Below are positions 34,541-45,608 of a DNA stretch of 64,000 bases, piece by piece. Source of the DNA: Vesta saturnalis (taxonomy: Eukaryota > Arthropoda > Insecta > Coleoptera > Lampyridae); NCBI GenBank assembly GCA_036346205.1, contig JARFJB010001965.1:976001-1040000 (forward strand), written 5' to 3'. A program made the translations under genes and the position numbers. The stretch's first letter is position 1. Every line of letters starts with the position of its first letter. The notes beneath the pieces were generated by a model, which was not told where the DNA came from, ran no database searches, and was given only the letters and a program-made list of their open reading frames with translations.

Positions 34541-35085
34541 AGTCAATAATTCTAACTCTACTTTAGTACATTTGCGCAGATTCTAATCCATACACGTCTA
34601 GACATAGTCGCCTAAAGTTTACGAACACGTCAGCCAACAGAAACACGTCTAATTTTAAACATATATCAGCATAATCACCGAGTGTATTACACTTAAAGTG
34701 ATCCCACACCAGTTGGACGCGACAGTATTCTCTGCGGATATATTTTCATCACCAATTTTACCGTAGACTTTGTCATAGGAAGGTACAGTCAATCATTTTA
34801 ACTCTACTTTAGTACATTTCAACATGGCATCCCATGTCAATCCTGGTATGGTAACATACTGCGCAGGTTCTAATCTATACACGTCTAGACACAGTCGCCT
34901 AAAGCTTTCGAACACGTCAGCCAACAGCAACACGTCTGATTTTAAACATATATCAGCATAATCACCGAGTGTATTACACTTAAAGTGATCCCACATCAGT
35001 TGGACGCGACAGTATTCTTCATCGGATATATTTTCATCAAGCATTTTATCGTAGAATTTGTCATAGGAAGGTACAGTGGCATCGT
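34541..35085. repeat. Tandem duplication inside the polymerase remnant (unit about 245 bp)
   Basis: 34541-34780 and 34788-35085 share 'AACTCTACTTTAGTACATTT', 'CACGTCTAGACA(T/C)AGTCGCC', 'ATATATCAGCATAATCACCG' and 'GTTGGACGCGACAGTATTC'. The left copy lacks about 45 bp and carries more changes, so only the right copy reads as open frame. Confidence 0.9.
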
Positions 35086-35741
35086 CTAATTTACTAAAAT
35101 TTTCTACGTACGCATAGAGAAAATTACCATCATCACCAAAATATTTCCTTACCTCTCTACATTGATAGTCTGATAAATTCTGAGATAGAGTATCTAAGGG
35201 TGCGCTCTAAAGTAATGAATCACAAAAATATGTTGTCCCATTACATCGGCTTATTGCTTGCTAAGTAAACGAGAAACATTTTCTATCCATACATAATACT
35301 TATTATCCGTTTTTTTACTGACTAATAGTAATAAATTAACATGAATAGGTTGTTTAGCTCTGGTATAGTAGAGAGGGCCCACTACCTCCGTAATACGCTG
35401 ACCATCACGATAAGTATCATCCAGTCCATAAACATTGATGGAGATATTATTGTTGGACTCAAAAGTTGAGATGTTAGTCAGCTTAACAAGAAATTCTACA
35501 CCATCCCAGTTGAATAGCGTCCTGAAATCATGGTAAGAAGTCGTCCGTTGTGGTAACCCCTTCGATGTCACTAATTCTGATACGATAGCCCACGCAAAGC
35601 AACAATTATCACTGTTCTTCACATTCACTACGGCGTGTTTATGCCCAATTTCGGCCGAGACTTTCATATAGGATGAACCCGTAGTGGGAGAAAATTTCAA
35701 CATGTTTACCTCTAAATATACGAAATGCACCAGCGACCAGT

Positions 35742-35798
35742 CTACAAAACAACATATATTAATAATGCATTACACTAATACTTATGACTCACTCTTAC
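35742..35798 (-). other. Candidate 57-nt intron in the polymerase remnant
   Basis: GTAAGAGTGAG at the donor and TTTTGTAG at the acceptor. Protein-like text ends at the donor and resumes in frame right after the acceptor. Free-living DNA viruses of this kind usually lack spliceosomal introns. Confidence 0.55.
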
Positions 35799-37076
35799 CA
35801 AAATCTTTATGCTGAAATTCTGATTGCTTAGCATCCAAGATTTCCATTACTCTTTGAAAATAATCTTCCAACGCCATTCCGACACTCAATACACCATACT
35901 TAGTTTGAAAGGACCTTAATTCAGTACTTCTTCTACTGTTCAGAAACTACAAACCAAACAACTCAACATTACAGGAGAAGTGTTTCTGCAACTGAATTTG
36001 TATTAGTTTCAAAACATTCACTTTAACATCACCGATAAACGTCTGCCCATCAGTATGAGTATTACATGGTGACAGTCTATACAAAACAGTGTGTCGTTTA
36101 AAAGCATTTGATTTGTGTCTTGCTTCTAAGGTGTCCTCAAAAAGCATATCGAGGAACATCGATTGAGCAATCAGTGCAGTGGACAATTTCAACACTTTTG
36201 ATACTTTTATTTTTTATAGGTTCGCTGCATGGATCCGACTTACGTTTCCTTGAGTTGTTTAACCCGATCGCCCAGGTTGTGCAAGGGACTCAGCCAAATG
36301 ACTATGTTCCGCTCTGTTGGTGTCGGAAGTACTTGATTGCGCCACACTGATATGTGTGATTTGGTTTTGCGATGCAGCCTGCTGCATCTCTGAAGGTGGG
36401 GTAGTTGATATCCTTATCCAACACACCTTTTTTGATGTCGAAGTAGAGAATCCTTTCTAAAAACAATTTCCTCAGACATTCGCATTGAAACATTTTATTG
36501 CGATCTGTGTCAGAGATAATGTATAAATAATGTACAAATAAAAGGGTAGAGTTACGTGTTTTGTTATGATTCCCTTTTTAACTCCTTATTAGTTTTATCA
36601 TTTATTACAACTGTTAAAAAATGAATCATATCCAGCGATGCGAACGAGGACGTAACGTAACATATCACCAGGAATAGGATAATATATATGATAGATATAT
36701 CAGGTTGAGGGGTAGATTAGTGTACGAGTAGGGAACCAATAGCAAGGCTAGTCGAAATAGAATGTTGCTGATCACACATATTCTACCCAGCAGTGTAAAT
36801 CACCCTGCTATGTACTTTGGGCTGGAAACAAGGTGTTAAGCCCAACTGTTTTCCAGAAACTCCGCGGCACAGGTAGTGCTCAATACACTGTGTGGAGAAG
36901 ATACTGAGTTTTCTACTATATCCCTCAGCGGTGATTGTGCAGGTAAGTATTGTATGGGTGATGCAGGACTCCTAGATAATGCTGTCATTCACAGACCATT
37001 CATTATCTATAAAATCCGCAGCACACACAGGACTGAGGATACTCTCTGATGAATTCTCCATTTGCTCGACTTGTAT

Positions 37077-37835
37077 CTAAGAGTTCATAGGACCCCACTC
37101 CTCGGCGAAATCTTCGATAGGGCTCAGGACAATCTCATAAATGTGCTCCGTGACCTCTCCTTCTGCCGTAGAACTACTGTACGACCACTCCTCCATTAAT
37201 TCTACGGTAGAAGCAGGGCTCAGCAAACCTTCAAATGGATTCCCTACTATTCCACCCTCTGCATGTGTTGCAGATGTGGACGACTGATCATCTACAGCAC
37301 ATGCAGGTGTCAGAGTAGTCTGAGATTCTATCCCAGCACCAGCTGTGCTACAGAGCTTGACGATGAACGCTCTTCCGCAATTGGAGACCATTCATCCCCA
37401 AATTCCACAATGCAGGCAGGACTTGAGAGATGGTACAATACTACCTGATCTTCTCTCACGGGTGACTGTCTACTCTCATACGGCTCACGTACAGGTTGTA
37501 GGGTGAGCAGTATTTCGTACATGTCTACCTGCTCGTAATTTCGTGATAATACCACATCCAAATCGTCCGCTGGTGTATCCAAAAACCACAACGCCACGAC
37601 ACAGTCATCCTGGTCGAAATACTGCTCTGCTCGCTATCCACCAGGCCACCCTCATCACCACCGTCATGGAGTAGCTCCATCACATCCTGCGCGTGATCCG
37701 TATGAGGTCGGTCTCCCAGCAACCTCCTCAGGATGGGAGTATCATCATGAGGTAGTGGCACTATGTGGCTTATGATATTTATTCGTCCACCCACCGCTAC
37801 GGGGCGATCCATAAGCCATACATGATCGTAACGTA
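37077..37835 (-). pseudogene. Unrecognised acidic protein gene with two frameshifts
   Basis: Three overlapping minus-strand frames continue one another: 37812-37525 (MDRPVAVGGRINIISHIV, RRLLGDRPHTDHAQDVME), 37597-37328 (MALWFLDTPADDLDVVLS, QVDMYEILLTLQPVREPY) and 37391-37077 (ASTVELMEEWSYSSSTAE, IYEIVLSPIEDFAEEW). Coding-like text is open upstream of the first ATG as YDHVWL. Together about 245 codons, acidic, Ser/Glu-rich. The last two parts share an 'EEWS/GDEWSP..SSS' pattern, suggesting internal repeats. A candidate 64-nt intron (GTAAGAAACC...ATTTTAG) lies just upstream. No family is recognised. Strand and position suggest membership in the virus-like block. Confidence 0.4.
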
Positions 37836-38086
37836 CCTAAAATATTCAACGAACATAAATTACTTATCTGGTGCAATAATAGATGAAAGCGGTTTCTTAC
37901 CTCTGTTCACGAATGGCACAGGATTGTTCACTAAGGTAGAAGCTACGGTTTGGTTTACTGAATCTAAAATCGATTACTATTATTAGTACACATATAAAGT
38001 AAAAGTGCAAGATTTTTCACGCGGTGCAATTTGTACTCCGAGGCGTACCAAGTACCAAGAGAAAAAGTGCATTTCGCTCCAGAGTT

Positions 38087-39093
38087 GTATACAAGGCGAA
38101 TCCTAAATGGCGGATAACAGACATAACACCTGATTCTGCATAGAAAATGGAGCAATAAAATCTTACACCAATTCGCTGTTAATCGCATAGATGAGAAGTT
38201 ATTGACAGTCTTAAGTTGGGTTCCGGGCTGCTTATTGGGCGATATTTTTACGAAATAATTATTTTTGTTGTATTTTAATCAACAAAAAAATCACCAGTCT
38301 GTAATTGTAACCACCATTCCTTTGGTTTACCCAGAATTTCTATCACAAGTTTAAAGTTTCTGCAATGCTTGAGTTTTACAAAAATATTCCAACAATGTAC
38401 AACACAATTTTCACATTTTAAAAGAAAGTTATTCCTTTACGTACTTTTTTCAAGTAATTTGACTTTTACTGACGTTTCTGTTACAATTTGCTAATCAAAG
38501 TCCCGTGTTAAATTGTCTTCATCTTCTTTATCTTCAGTTTAATTTTAGTTTATTTGTGTTTATTCGTGTTTTTCGTTATCTTTTTGCACTGTTCTCGAGT
38601 TTCGATATTAATTTTTCTGTTAGATTCCCCAAATTAGCGTTATGGAGTACAATTTTGCTGAGCATGCGGACATGTACTTAATTTTAGGAGAATGTCGTGA
38701 CAATTTTAATGGTGCTGCTAAAATTGTAAGTAATTGTAAAGTAATAAAAACACTTAACACCTAATTGACATTTTCTTACGAGTTATGTATTGTTAATTTA
38801 AAAATGCAAATAGCACATTAAAATTGAAACATTGCCATGAACAAAGTCTAATGTGCCGGTATCCCGTTTTTTTAAGGTAATAATTAAATCAAGTGACTTA
38901 TTATGTAAATCACTAGCGGCTTACATCCAGGTCAGTACGACCACAGCGTTGCTAAGTTTACCAAACTTTAATTAAGAATTCTTCGAAAACTAAACGTTTT
39001 CGAGCAAAACGGTTATAGAATGTTTTATTCAGTTTTTGATACAGAATCAGGTGGTATGTCTATTATCCGCCATTTAGGATTGACCCTGTATAC
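38087..39093. mobile_element. 1-kb DNA transposon with ~60-bp terminal inverted repeats
   Basis: The left end reads GTATACAAGGCGAATCC, then TAAATGGCGGATAA and CACCTGATTCTG. The right end, reversed, reads GTATACAGGGTCAATCC, TAAATGGCGGATAA and CACCTGATTCTG. The TA at each tip fits a Tc1/mariner-like TA target. Inside is one transposase exon (38642-38725); the rest of the transposase is missing, so this is an internal-deletion derivative. Confidence 0.8.
38642..38725 (+). pseudogene. DUF4817-type transposase first exon
   Basis: MEYNFAEHADMYLILGEC followed by RDNFNGAAKI, then GTAAGTAA, a good splice donor. This is the start of the N-terminal DUF4817 helix-turn-helix of DDE_3 transposases ('ADM-x-L-x-LGEC...AA'). 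No second exon is found before the right terminal repeat. Confidence 0.7.
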
Positions 39094-39337
39094 TATTTTT
39101 TGAACTCACGCAATGGTTTATCTAGCTTTTAATAGATTTTAGAGTGCATATTAGTAACTTTAAATACGCACGTTAGTGGAGAATAGGATCTGTATCATGG
39201 CAACGAGTTTGACTTTTTGATTTAAAGGGTCTTTCAACTGGGGCGGGTCTATGTTACCAGCCTGCAAGCGGCCATGTTGTTATGGTGGCCTCTGTCTAAT
39301 CTGTTGTTTATTTTGCAGTTACTAATATCAACTCACC

Positions 39338-39890
39338 ATGACAAGTTACACAATTGAGCAGAGCGTCCAAATGATAAAGCTTTATTTTTAAAATGAGTGT
39401 TCGTTAGTGCAAACGTTGCGCGGATTATGCCCATTTTATGGTAGGCGCGGTGACCGTTTAAAGTTGACTCTACAACGTGTGGTGGACAAATTCGAGATGG
39501 CTGGTTCAGTAAAAAATCAGCCAACACCCGTACGTCAAAGGAACGCTAGATTGGCCGAGAACATTGCTACAGTCTGTGAAAGTGTGCAGGAGAACCTGAG
39601 GTAGTTAATTTCTGGCCATGCACAAGAACTCAGCCTTGCGCAGACTTCAACTTGGCAAATTTTGCAGGAGTTGGACCTACACCCATAGAAGATCCAACCC
39701 ACCCAGGACATCAAAGTTACTGATCATAGACAACGCCGTTTTTTCGCTTACTGGGCTTCGGAGCGTTTGGAAGACAACCTCAATTATGGCCGAAAAATCG
39801 CCTTTAGCGACGTGGCTATGCTGACAAACAAAATTGTCGTATATGGGACAACGCCAACCCACACGAGGTTCACCAGGTGGCAATGGTAAA
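39338..39890 (+). pseudogene. DUF4817/DDE_3 transposase, N-terminal half
   Basis: After a splice acceptor (TTTTGCAG near 39318) the frame starts MTSYTIEQSVQMIKLYF, hits a stop, and resumes as SLVQTLRGLCPFYGRRGDR. Then come LQRVVDKFEMAGSVKNQPTP and VRQRNARLAENIATV, the usual linker text of this family, and further on RRFFAYWASERLEDNL and NYGRKIAFSDVAM, where the first catalytic Asp (FSD) is kept. It ends near IWDNANPHEVHQVAMV in shifted frames. The catalytic second half is missing; it is the part seen at 26383, but the two are not one gene. Confidence 0.85.
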
Positions 39891-39899
39891 TAGAGGACA

Positions 39900-41195
39900 C
39901 CCAGGTGGTTCTAAATAACATATTTAATGGGTTTCGGATTTTTTACAACCAAGATACAGGATGTGTGGTCAATGCTTTAATTCCTCATAACTTACGAACC
40001 ACATTGTATCATTTTTTCATATTTACTACGCATAATACAGACCCAAGAGTGTATAAATAATAATTAGAATCTGTATCTGAACTTTAAAAAATAAACAAAC
40101 GTTATTTGAAAAGAACAGTTTTGATTACCATATCTTCGGTAATTCGCATACAATTTTGTTATCTATTAATTTGAGTCAAATTTAAATATTTCGATCAAAT
40201 TTTATTAAATATATTTTTTCCCTAATTAGTAAAAAAGGTTTGAGTTGTAAATAATAAAATGATAAACCTTTTTACTAGTCTCTTAATTTTTGGATCACAA
40301 TCTTAATGTAAAACGTATTTGAGAGGAAATTCTAACTTTAGTGTCTCCTGTACTTCTAATGAGAGTGTAATATCCTTGGGTAAGTGTGTTAAATTTTAAG
40401 CAACTACTAAAAAGAGAAAACATTCACATTTCAAAAAAAATTCAAATTCAGTGTGACAAAGTTTAATTCTGCAATAATTCTGCAAAATATTATTCATTGT
40501 GTGTTTGTTACATGCACAAAGGTATGGTCGTAACAAAAGTAAAAGGTATGTCGTAACAGATAGTAGGAATACGGCCGGAAGATCAGTCGGTCGGTTAGGC
40601 ACTTCGATACGTGAGTGTGTGGCTGGCGCAGGTACACATAACATTTTAAAAGGACACCACTCGATTTATATTTATATCGCCGTTAGACCAAGAAAAGGAC
40701 TACGACACAGTAAGATGTGCGCTACAGTTAAAAAAATACTGCTAGTTACAGTCCAAGAAGGGAATAGGCCCCGTTATGGTTCAACTCCTAAACCACAGTA
40801 ATAAAGAAAACAACTACTGGTGGTTTAACACAGATCGGTTTAATCTTTTCAAATACAATTAATAATAATAAACCCAAAACCTTAAATATACACTACACAT
40901 GGTTAGCATAATCTGTATAAGGTCACACTAGTATCGGTAAAAAATTGTACTGATTACAATACATAATTGTATTAAAACAACTGGTATCGTAAATAGGGAT
41001 AGCTACTATTCAGCAAACAACTCGAGAATTTTTATGTGCCCACAATGATTTGACTAATCGTTAAAATAGCACCACACTCACCTTTCTTTCTAGTGCTTCC
41101 TCTAAACCAAATAATAAAATTGAATCATAAATTACCGTACAACGAACAAAACCTTTTTATACACTGTTCAACATCTAGCAGTGATGCTAAAAATG
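39900..41195. other. Mostly non-coding stretch
   Basis: AT-rich. The 100-codon plus frame at 40499-40801 (SKRYVVTDSRNTAGRSVG) and its antisense frame share a locally GC-richer patch and show no known domain. Confidence 0.35.
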
Positions 41196-41202
41196 AAATA
41201 CA

Positions 41203-41275
41203 CGACCTGTGCTTTGCTAGAGTACCGCGCTAGCCAACTGCGCCATCAAGATTCAAGTTCCAATCGATGCAAATT
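41203..41275 (-). pseudogene. Truncated tRNA-like unit (copy 3)
   Basis: On the minus strand ATCTTGATGGCGCAGTTGG, then TAGCGC, GTACTCTAGCAAAGCAC and AGGTCGTG, after which it departs from the tRNA (T-arm lost). Its 5' flank (ATCGATTGG, AAGATAAAATTT) matches the flank of copies 1 and 2, so it is an inverted copy of the whole repeat. Confidence 0.75.
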
Positions 41276-41344
41276 TTATCTTTATTTATGTAGAACTGAT
41301 GTAAATTCTAAATAAAGATAAAATTTACATCGATTGGGGCTTGA

Positions 41345-41417
41345 ACCTTGGTGGCGTAGTTGGTAGCGCGGTACTCTAGCAAAGTACAGGTCGTAGGTTC
41401 AAATCCTACTCGAGGTA
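41345..41417 (+). tRNA. tRNA-like gene, anticodon AGC (copy 1)
   Basis: The 73 nt fold as a cloverleaf. Acceptor ACCTTGG/TCGAGGT has two wobble pairs. The D-arm GCGTAGTTGGTAGCGC has one wobble pair. The anticodon arm is GTACT-CTAGCAA-AGTAC with anticodon AGC (Ala). The T-arm is GTAGG-TTCAAAT-CCTAC. The alanine identity pair G3:U70 is absent (C3:G70), so charging with Ala is doubtful. The flanks are shared with copies 2, 3 and 4, so this is the head of a dispersed repeat rather than a housekeeping tRNA gene. Confidence 0.6.
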
Positions 41418-41670
41418 AACTTTTTATTTATGTATTTAATAAAATTAATAATAATTTTGAATCACATATTTACCTTTGAACTTATTCGTTCATAACAAAA
41501 ACTTATAATAATTTAATATTAGTCAAATTACTTTAGTATGTGTGAATCCTTGCGATATTGCAGGCTCACATTTCATTAATATAAGTAATTTGATTGTAAT
41601 CTCATTACATTTAGAATTTACATCAGTTCTACATACATAAAGATAAAATTTAAATCGATTGGGGCTTGAA

Positions 41671-41744
41671 CCTTGATGGCGCAGTTGGTTAGCGCGGTAC
41701 TCTAGCAAAGTACAGGTCGTAGGTTCAAATCCTACTCAAGGTAA
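41671..41744 (+). tRNA. tRNA-like gene, anticodon AGC (copy 2, perfect cloverleaf)
   Basis: The 74 nt fold with perfect stems: acceptor ACCTTGA/TCAAGGT, D-stem GCGC/GCGC with AGTTGG, anticodon stem GTACT/AGTAC with loop CTAGCAA, T-stem GTAGG/CCTAC. The A and B box positions are good for RNA polymerase III. As in copy 1, C3:G70 replaces the alanine signal. Its 5' flank (ATCGATTGGGGCTTGA) and 3' tail (AACTTTTTATTTATG, ATTTAATAAAATT) recur with the other copies. It may be expressed; function as a tRNA is uncertain. Confidence 0.7.
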
Positions 41745-41790
41745 ACTTTTTATTTATGTATTTAATAAAATTAATAATAATTTTTAATTA

Positions 41791-43394
41791 CAAATCATAA
41801 AACATTTAAATTCTTCAGCAATTATTAAATTATAGCCTGGATCACCTAATATAAAGCATTTTACTTTACAAAAAACATAACTGTTAACGTCTAACGTGGA
41901 TCACCCAATATAAAGCACTGTCGAATTATAGGAGTAACAACTGCAAGGCAAACATGTGCAGAATGTTACAGATGTTTATAATGCGCTTAAAAGTTCAAAT
42001 CTTTATAATTAATGAACCTCAAAGTAGTGTATCAATGAAGCTAAATTAATAACGGTAAAAGCGAGCACCTCACCAAGTATGAATGGTGTTAATTATTACT
42101 ACAACTTAATTAGCTAGTTACGATTTCAGGTACATAACCTCGTTAGGTGTAACACAAATCAATGTCTCAATTAGATGTATGTAGAACACACCTCCAGAAA
42201 AACCCTGCTGTTTGCAACTGTAATTCGTTTAATAACGAACCACGTTTAGAGTATTTCGAAATTGGACTTAAACGATTGTCTATATATCCAGGGTTCCGTT
42301 ATGAAGTAATAAAAAATTTAAGATTCACCTATAAGTTGTTGGTATATAGGAGTACTCGATTGTCTTACTTGACATAAACTTAACGTTCTCTTATAGAAAA
42401 TCGAGTCATTCCTCGAATTATCTTCCAGTGTAAGTAAACAGATCATGTACAGGCGAACGATCCGGTACAGCACTAACCTAAAGAAACGGCGAAAGAACCA
42501 AAACCAAAACCAAAAGAAGAATCTTGAGAATCAAACATTTCAGATACGAGCAGAGTGTAATTACTTATTGCATTGCGCATGTTGGGGTTGTAAAATTAGC
42601 GTGTACCTGTATATAACTTTAGAAAATAAATTTTAAAAAATTACAGAAAGAAATTGTCTCAAACATGCATAGTTTCTAACGGCTCATTTTTGGTCAAAAA
42701 CTGGCGTACTAGAAGAAGACCAAAAAGAAAGCCACCTGATACCTTTAACCAATTAGATCTTATCATTTTCCTAACTTTTGAATTATTGTATATGCCTGAA
42801 TTATTTCGCGCAATTTTGTCATATTTCTCAACTCGTACCCAAGTAAAATGTGTTACCTACCAACAGGTATATAATATTCTTTAATTTTAACAGAGCATAA
42901 ATCCACTAAATTAACGCACATGTTAAAACAGAAGAACTAGAATCCAAAACTCTATAGAACTTCAAAATACACTACTAAAAAAAGTGAAACCTACATAACT
43001 ATTTATAGTTGCTCCAAGTGGTCACCACTTTGTTCAATACTTCTGTGTGCTTTTTTAGTAAGATTTCGATTTGGGTCCAAGTTACTTCTTAGTCTTTCTT
43101 TCCAAGTACGTTTTGCGTTAAGATTGTGGTCCGAAAATCAAAAAGGTAATAAGAAAGTTGATAATGTTATTGATTACAACTTGAGCATTTATTGATTAAA
43201 ACAAATTCTTTTTTATAAACTTTATGCCCTATCTTATCAAAATATTTAGATTTGACTTAAATTAGTGGGTAAGAAAATTGTATACGAAAATACGGAAAAC
43301 AGTTATTTAATTCTTTCTGTTCTGTTCAAATATACTAATTTTCAAAATTCTGATATACGAGGATTTAAAAAATGAGCGAAATGGATAAATCACC
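41791..43394. other. Mostly non-coding stretch with a short tandem duplication
   Basis: 'TGGATCACC(T/C)AATATAAAGCA' occurs twice, near 41840 and 41898. Frames at 42162, 42445 and 42654 are 63-76 codons with no known domain. Confidence 0.35.
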
Positions 43395-43835
43395 TTGAAT
43401 CTTGATTGTAAAGAATTTGAAACTCGCAAGTATAGATTATTCAGAGCAACCAGGGTGTTCCCTATCTGGAATCGGGGAACTTCTGTGCCAACATCTCGGG
43501 GTCATGAACTCGGCGCCATCATCTCGACGAAAAGACAACTTAACGCGAGGACAATTTGTCGCCAGAACGCATACTATAATCTCATCGAAAACATAAAAAT
43601 ATGTCTCTTTGAATGCGTTATCCAATCAGGTTTCCTTATTTTGGTTGTGGGACTAAAAATGTTCAAATTTGATAAATCAAAACGTAAAATATGTGTTAAC
43701 TGCAGCGGCCAGCAGATAGATACATCGTACGTGGAGTTCATACAGGTAGGTATACGTATGAATTTTGCTTCAATGTTTAAAAAAGGATTATTGTATGCGA
43801 TATTAAATAATGATGTGAGTAGTCCTTTGCCCTGA
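43395..43835 (+). CDS. Unrecognised 146-codon ORF
   Basis: An uninterrupted frame whose first half is basic (FRATRVFPIWNRGTSVP). Its second half has a hydrophobic stretch (FLILVVGLKMF) and SKRKICVNCSGQQIDTSYV. A competing frame at 43402-43596 and an antisense frame at 43437-43625 exist, so the coding choice is not secure. No domain is recognised. It may be a fragment of a mobile element. Confidence 0.25.
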   Translation: MNLDCKEFETRKYRLFRATRVFPIWNRGTSVPTSRGHELGAIISTKRQLNARTICRQNAYYNLIENIKICLFECVIQSGFLILVVGLKMFKFDKSKRKICVNCSGQQIDTSYVEFIQVGIRMNFASMFKKGLLYAILNNDVSSPLP

Positions 43836-44261
43836 GTTACTATATGGGTACGTTCATTTCCCAGTTAAACATCCTGCACAACGGGAGATTACTTAGAAAC
43901 TCTACGAACCACTTTGTCACAAAGCAAACAAGCAATGAATTGTAAGCCGACAACTGGCATCTGTTCTGTTTGGTGAAAGAATAATATGCAGGTGTTTTTG
44001 ACATTTTTTAAGTAATAATTCCGCCTCCATTTTTGGTGCAGTTATCAATAGTTTTATACATTATAGCTTTGTATACATTAACGTCTCGCCACGCTTCGTT
44101 TATGATAAGATAAATAGTATGCATGTCTTAAAGAATAGACTATGCTTACGCAAGCTCTTAGTATAATGTACCTAAGGAAGCATCCATTACTTAAAATTGT
44201 TAGTTTATATGTATTGACTCAAAAAGTTCTTTATTACATAGTTGCCAATGTTTCCCTTGGT

Positions 44262-44900
44262 ACAGGGTGTTCCGGGAACTGACGCATATCAGAATACAGG
44301 GGGTAGAGGACAACAATTGGAGATGTTTTGACTCATAATTTCCTTTTCTGCGGCGCTACGTGTGAGTGCTGCAGTGTGGTAAAGAAAAGGGTACGTGATA
44401 GCAGGAAACTAATGACACTTTTACTACTAATATCACGGGTATCAATTTTCTTTTTCGAAATTCTAACAATGGAAAATTCAAGTGGCGGAGGACATTTTTC
44501 CCGAATTCAGTCACATTTTGAAGAGTGGAGCTTCAGTTACAGTTAAACAATAAAATAAAACAAGGAATTAAACTTTAAGGAAAACTGCATGTCTTGTGGC
44601 GCATATAAAATTGGTAGCACTTACTTCAAATTTTGTGGATCCTAATTATCGTTGCAATAATACCAAATGTCAGCTGAAAATAATAAAAACTGCAGAAATG
44701 GTAGAATTTTAATGTATAATTCGGAAAAAAAAATTAATCGAGTCATTTGTCTTTAATGCCTTTATGGACCCATAGAAAAGTCACCAGTCGAAAAAAGATA
44801 TAACTTTAGAAACTGATTGGGGCAATTTGTACCTTACTTCAATTTATGTGGAATACCTTTGTATTTGGTCAATAATACCAAAGCACTGAATTACTGTACA
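44262..44900 (+). repeat. Transposon end-like sequence and diverged duplicated block
   Basis: Begins TACAGGGTGTTCCGGGAACT, a common arthropod transposon tip. Further on, about 44590-44700 and 44815-44900 share the order 'ACTTCAA-TTTGTGGA' then 'AATAATACCAAA', as two diverged units. The 72-codon frame at 44328 is not recognised. Confidence 0.4.
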
Positions 44901-44982
44901 TTGTAATGAACGAAAACATTAGCATTTTTATTGGAATGCCTTTAGACAACAAAATTTCGTCAAAATCACAACAACATTCTTA

Positions 44983-45575
44983 ACACACAGCACACGCACA
45001 GCACACACCGACACGCACACGCACACGACACGCAACGCACACGCAACACAGCACACGCACACACACACACGCACACGCACACGCACACGCACACCACACG
45101 CACGCACACGCACACGCACACGACAGCACCACACGCACACGACACGCACGCACACGACACACACGCACACGCACACACACGACACCCACGCACGCACACG
45201 CACACGCACACGCACACGCACACACACGCACACGCACAGCACGCACACGCACACCACACGCACACGCACGCACGCACACGCACACGCACACGCACACGCA
45301 CACAGCACACGCACGCACGACGCACACGCACCACGCACACGCACACACACGCACACGCACACGCACACAGCACACGCACACGCACACGCACACGCACACG
45401 CACACGACACGCACACACACGCACACACGCACACGCACACGCACGACACCAACGCACACGCACACGCACACACACACACGCACACACCACACGCACACGC
45501 ACACGCACAAGGCACACGCACACGCACAAGCACACGCACACGCACACGATTACGCACACTTATACACGCTCAGAG

Positions 45576-45602
<27 letters not shown>
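44983..45602. repeat. (ACGCAC)n hexamer array with (CA)n end
   Basis: Hexamer units with many one-base losses (CACGACAC, CACAGCAC). A short CA run at 45577-45602 follows, then CCAACC-rich DNA to about 45700. The minus-strand Cys/Val/Arg frames are by-products. Confidence 0.95.

Positions 45603-45608
<6 letters not shown>

Larger units (their letters stand above)
33604..36493 (-). pseudogene. Protein-primed-type DNA polymerase B remnant (Maverick/adintovirus-like)
   Basis: Pieces in order on the minus strand. At 36493-36302 is an N-terminal start with Cys/His-finger-like text, split over two frames. At 36195-35947 and 35945-35799 is an N-terminal region. After a 57-nt intron (35798-35742) the 35730-35251 frame follows. 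35044-34793 has CLKSDVLLLADVFESFR of the polymerase family and GLTWDAMLK. 34491-34129 has YLDATKYGWSMPQ, the motif-A zone. About 33930-33650 has CMNNGVFGKIMENV and KPVYVG. Stops and frame breaks separate every piece, and 34541-35085 is duplicated. The YGDTDS zone is absent, so the gene cannot work. The animal virus-like origin is inferred from the family. Confidence 0.75.
41260..41790. mobile_element. Cluster of tRNA-headed repeat (SINE-like) copies
   Basis: Units have a 5' flank (AAGATAAAATTTACATCG, ATTGGGGCTTGA), a tRNA-like head and an AT-rich tail (AACTTTTTATTTATGTATT, TAATAAAATTAATAATAAT). The 5' flanks of copies 3 and 1 form an inverted repeat around 41300. Copies 1 and 2 are direct repeats 326 bp apart. 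Confidence 0.7.

Noticed and set aside
33604..36493. A functional viral polymerase gene
   Set aside because: Multiple stops, frame breaks, a tandem duplication and loss of the catalytic palm end show that it is dead.
26383..39890. The DDE_3 catalytic half at 26 kb and the DUF4817 N-terminal half at 39 kb as two ends of one split transposon
   Set aside because: They lie on opposite strands, 12 kb apart, with unrelated elements between and no matching junctions; two separate truncated copies explain them better.
44928..45557. 200-codon Cys/Val/Arg frames on the minus strand
   Set aside because: Microsatellite translation, as above.
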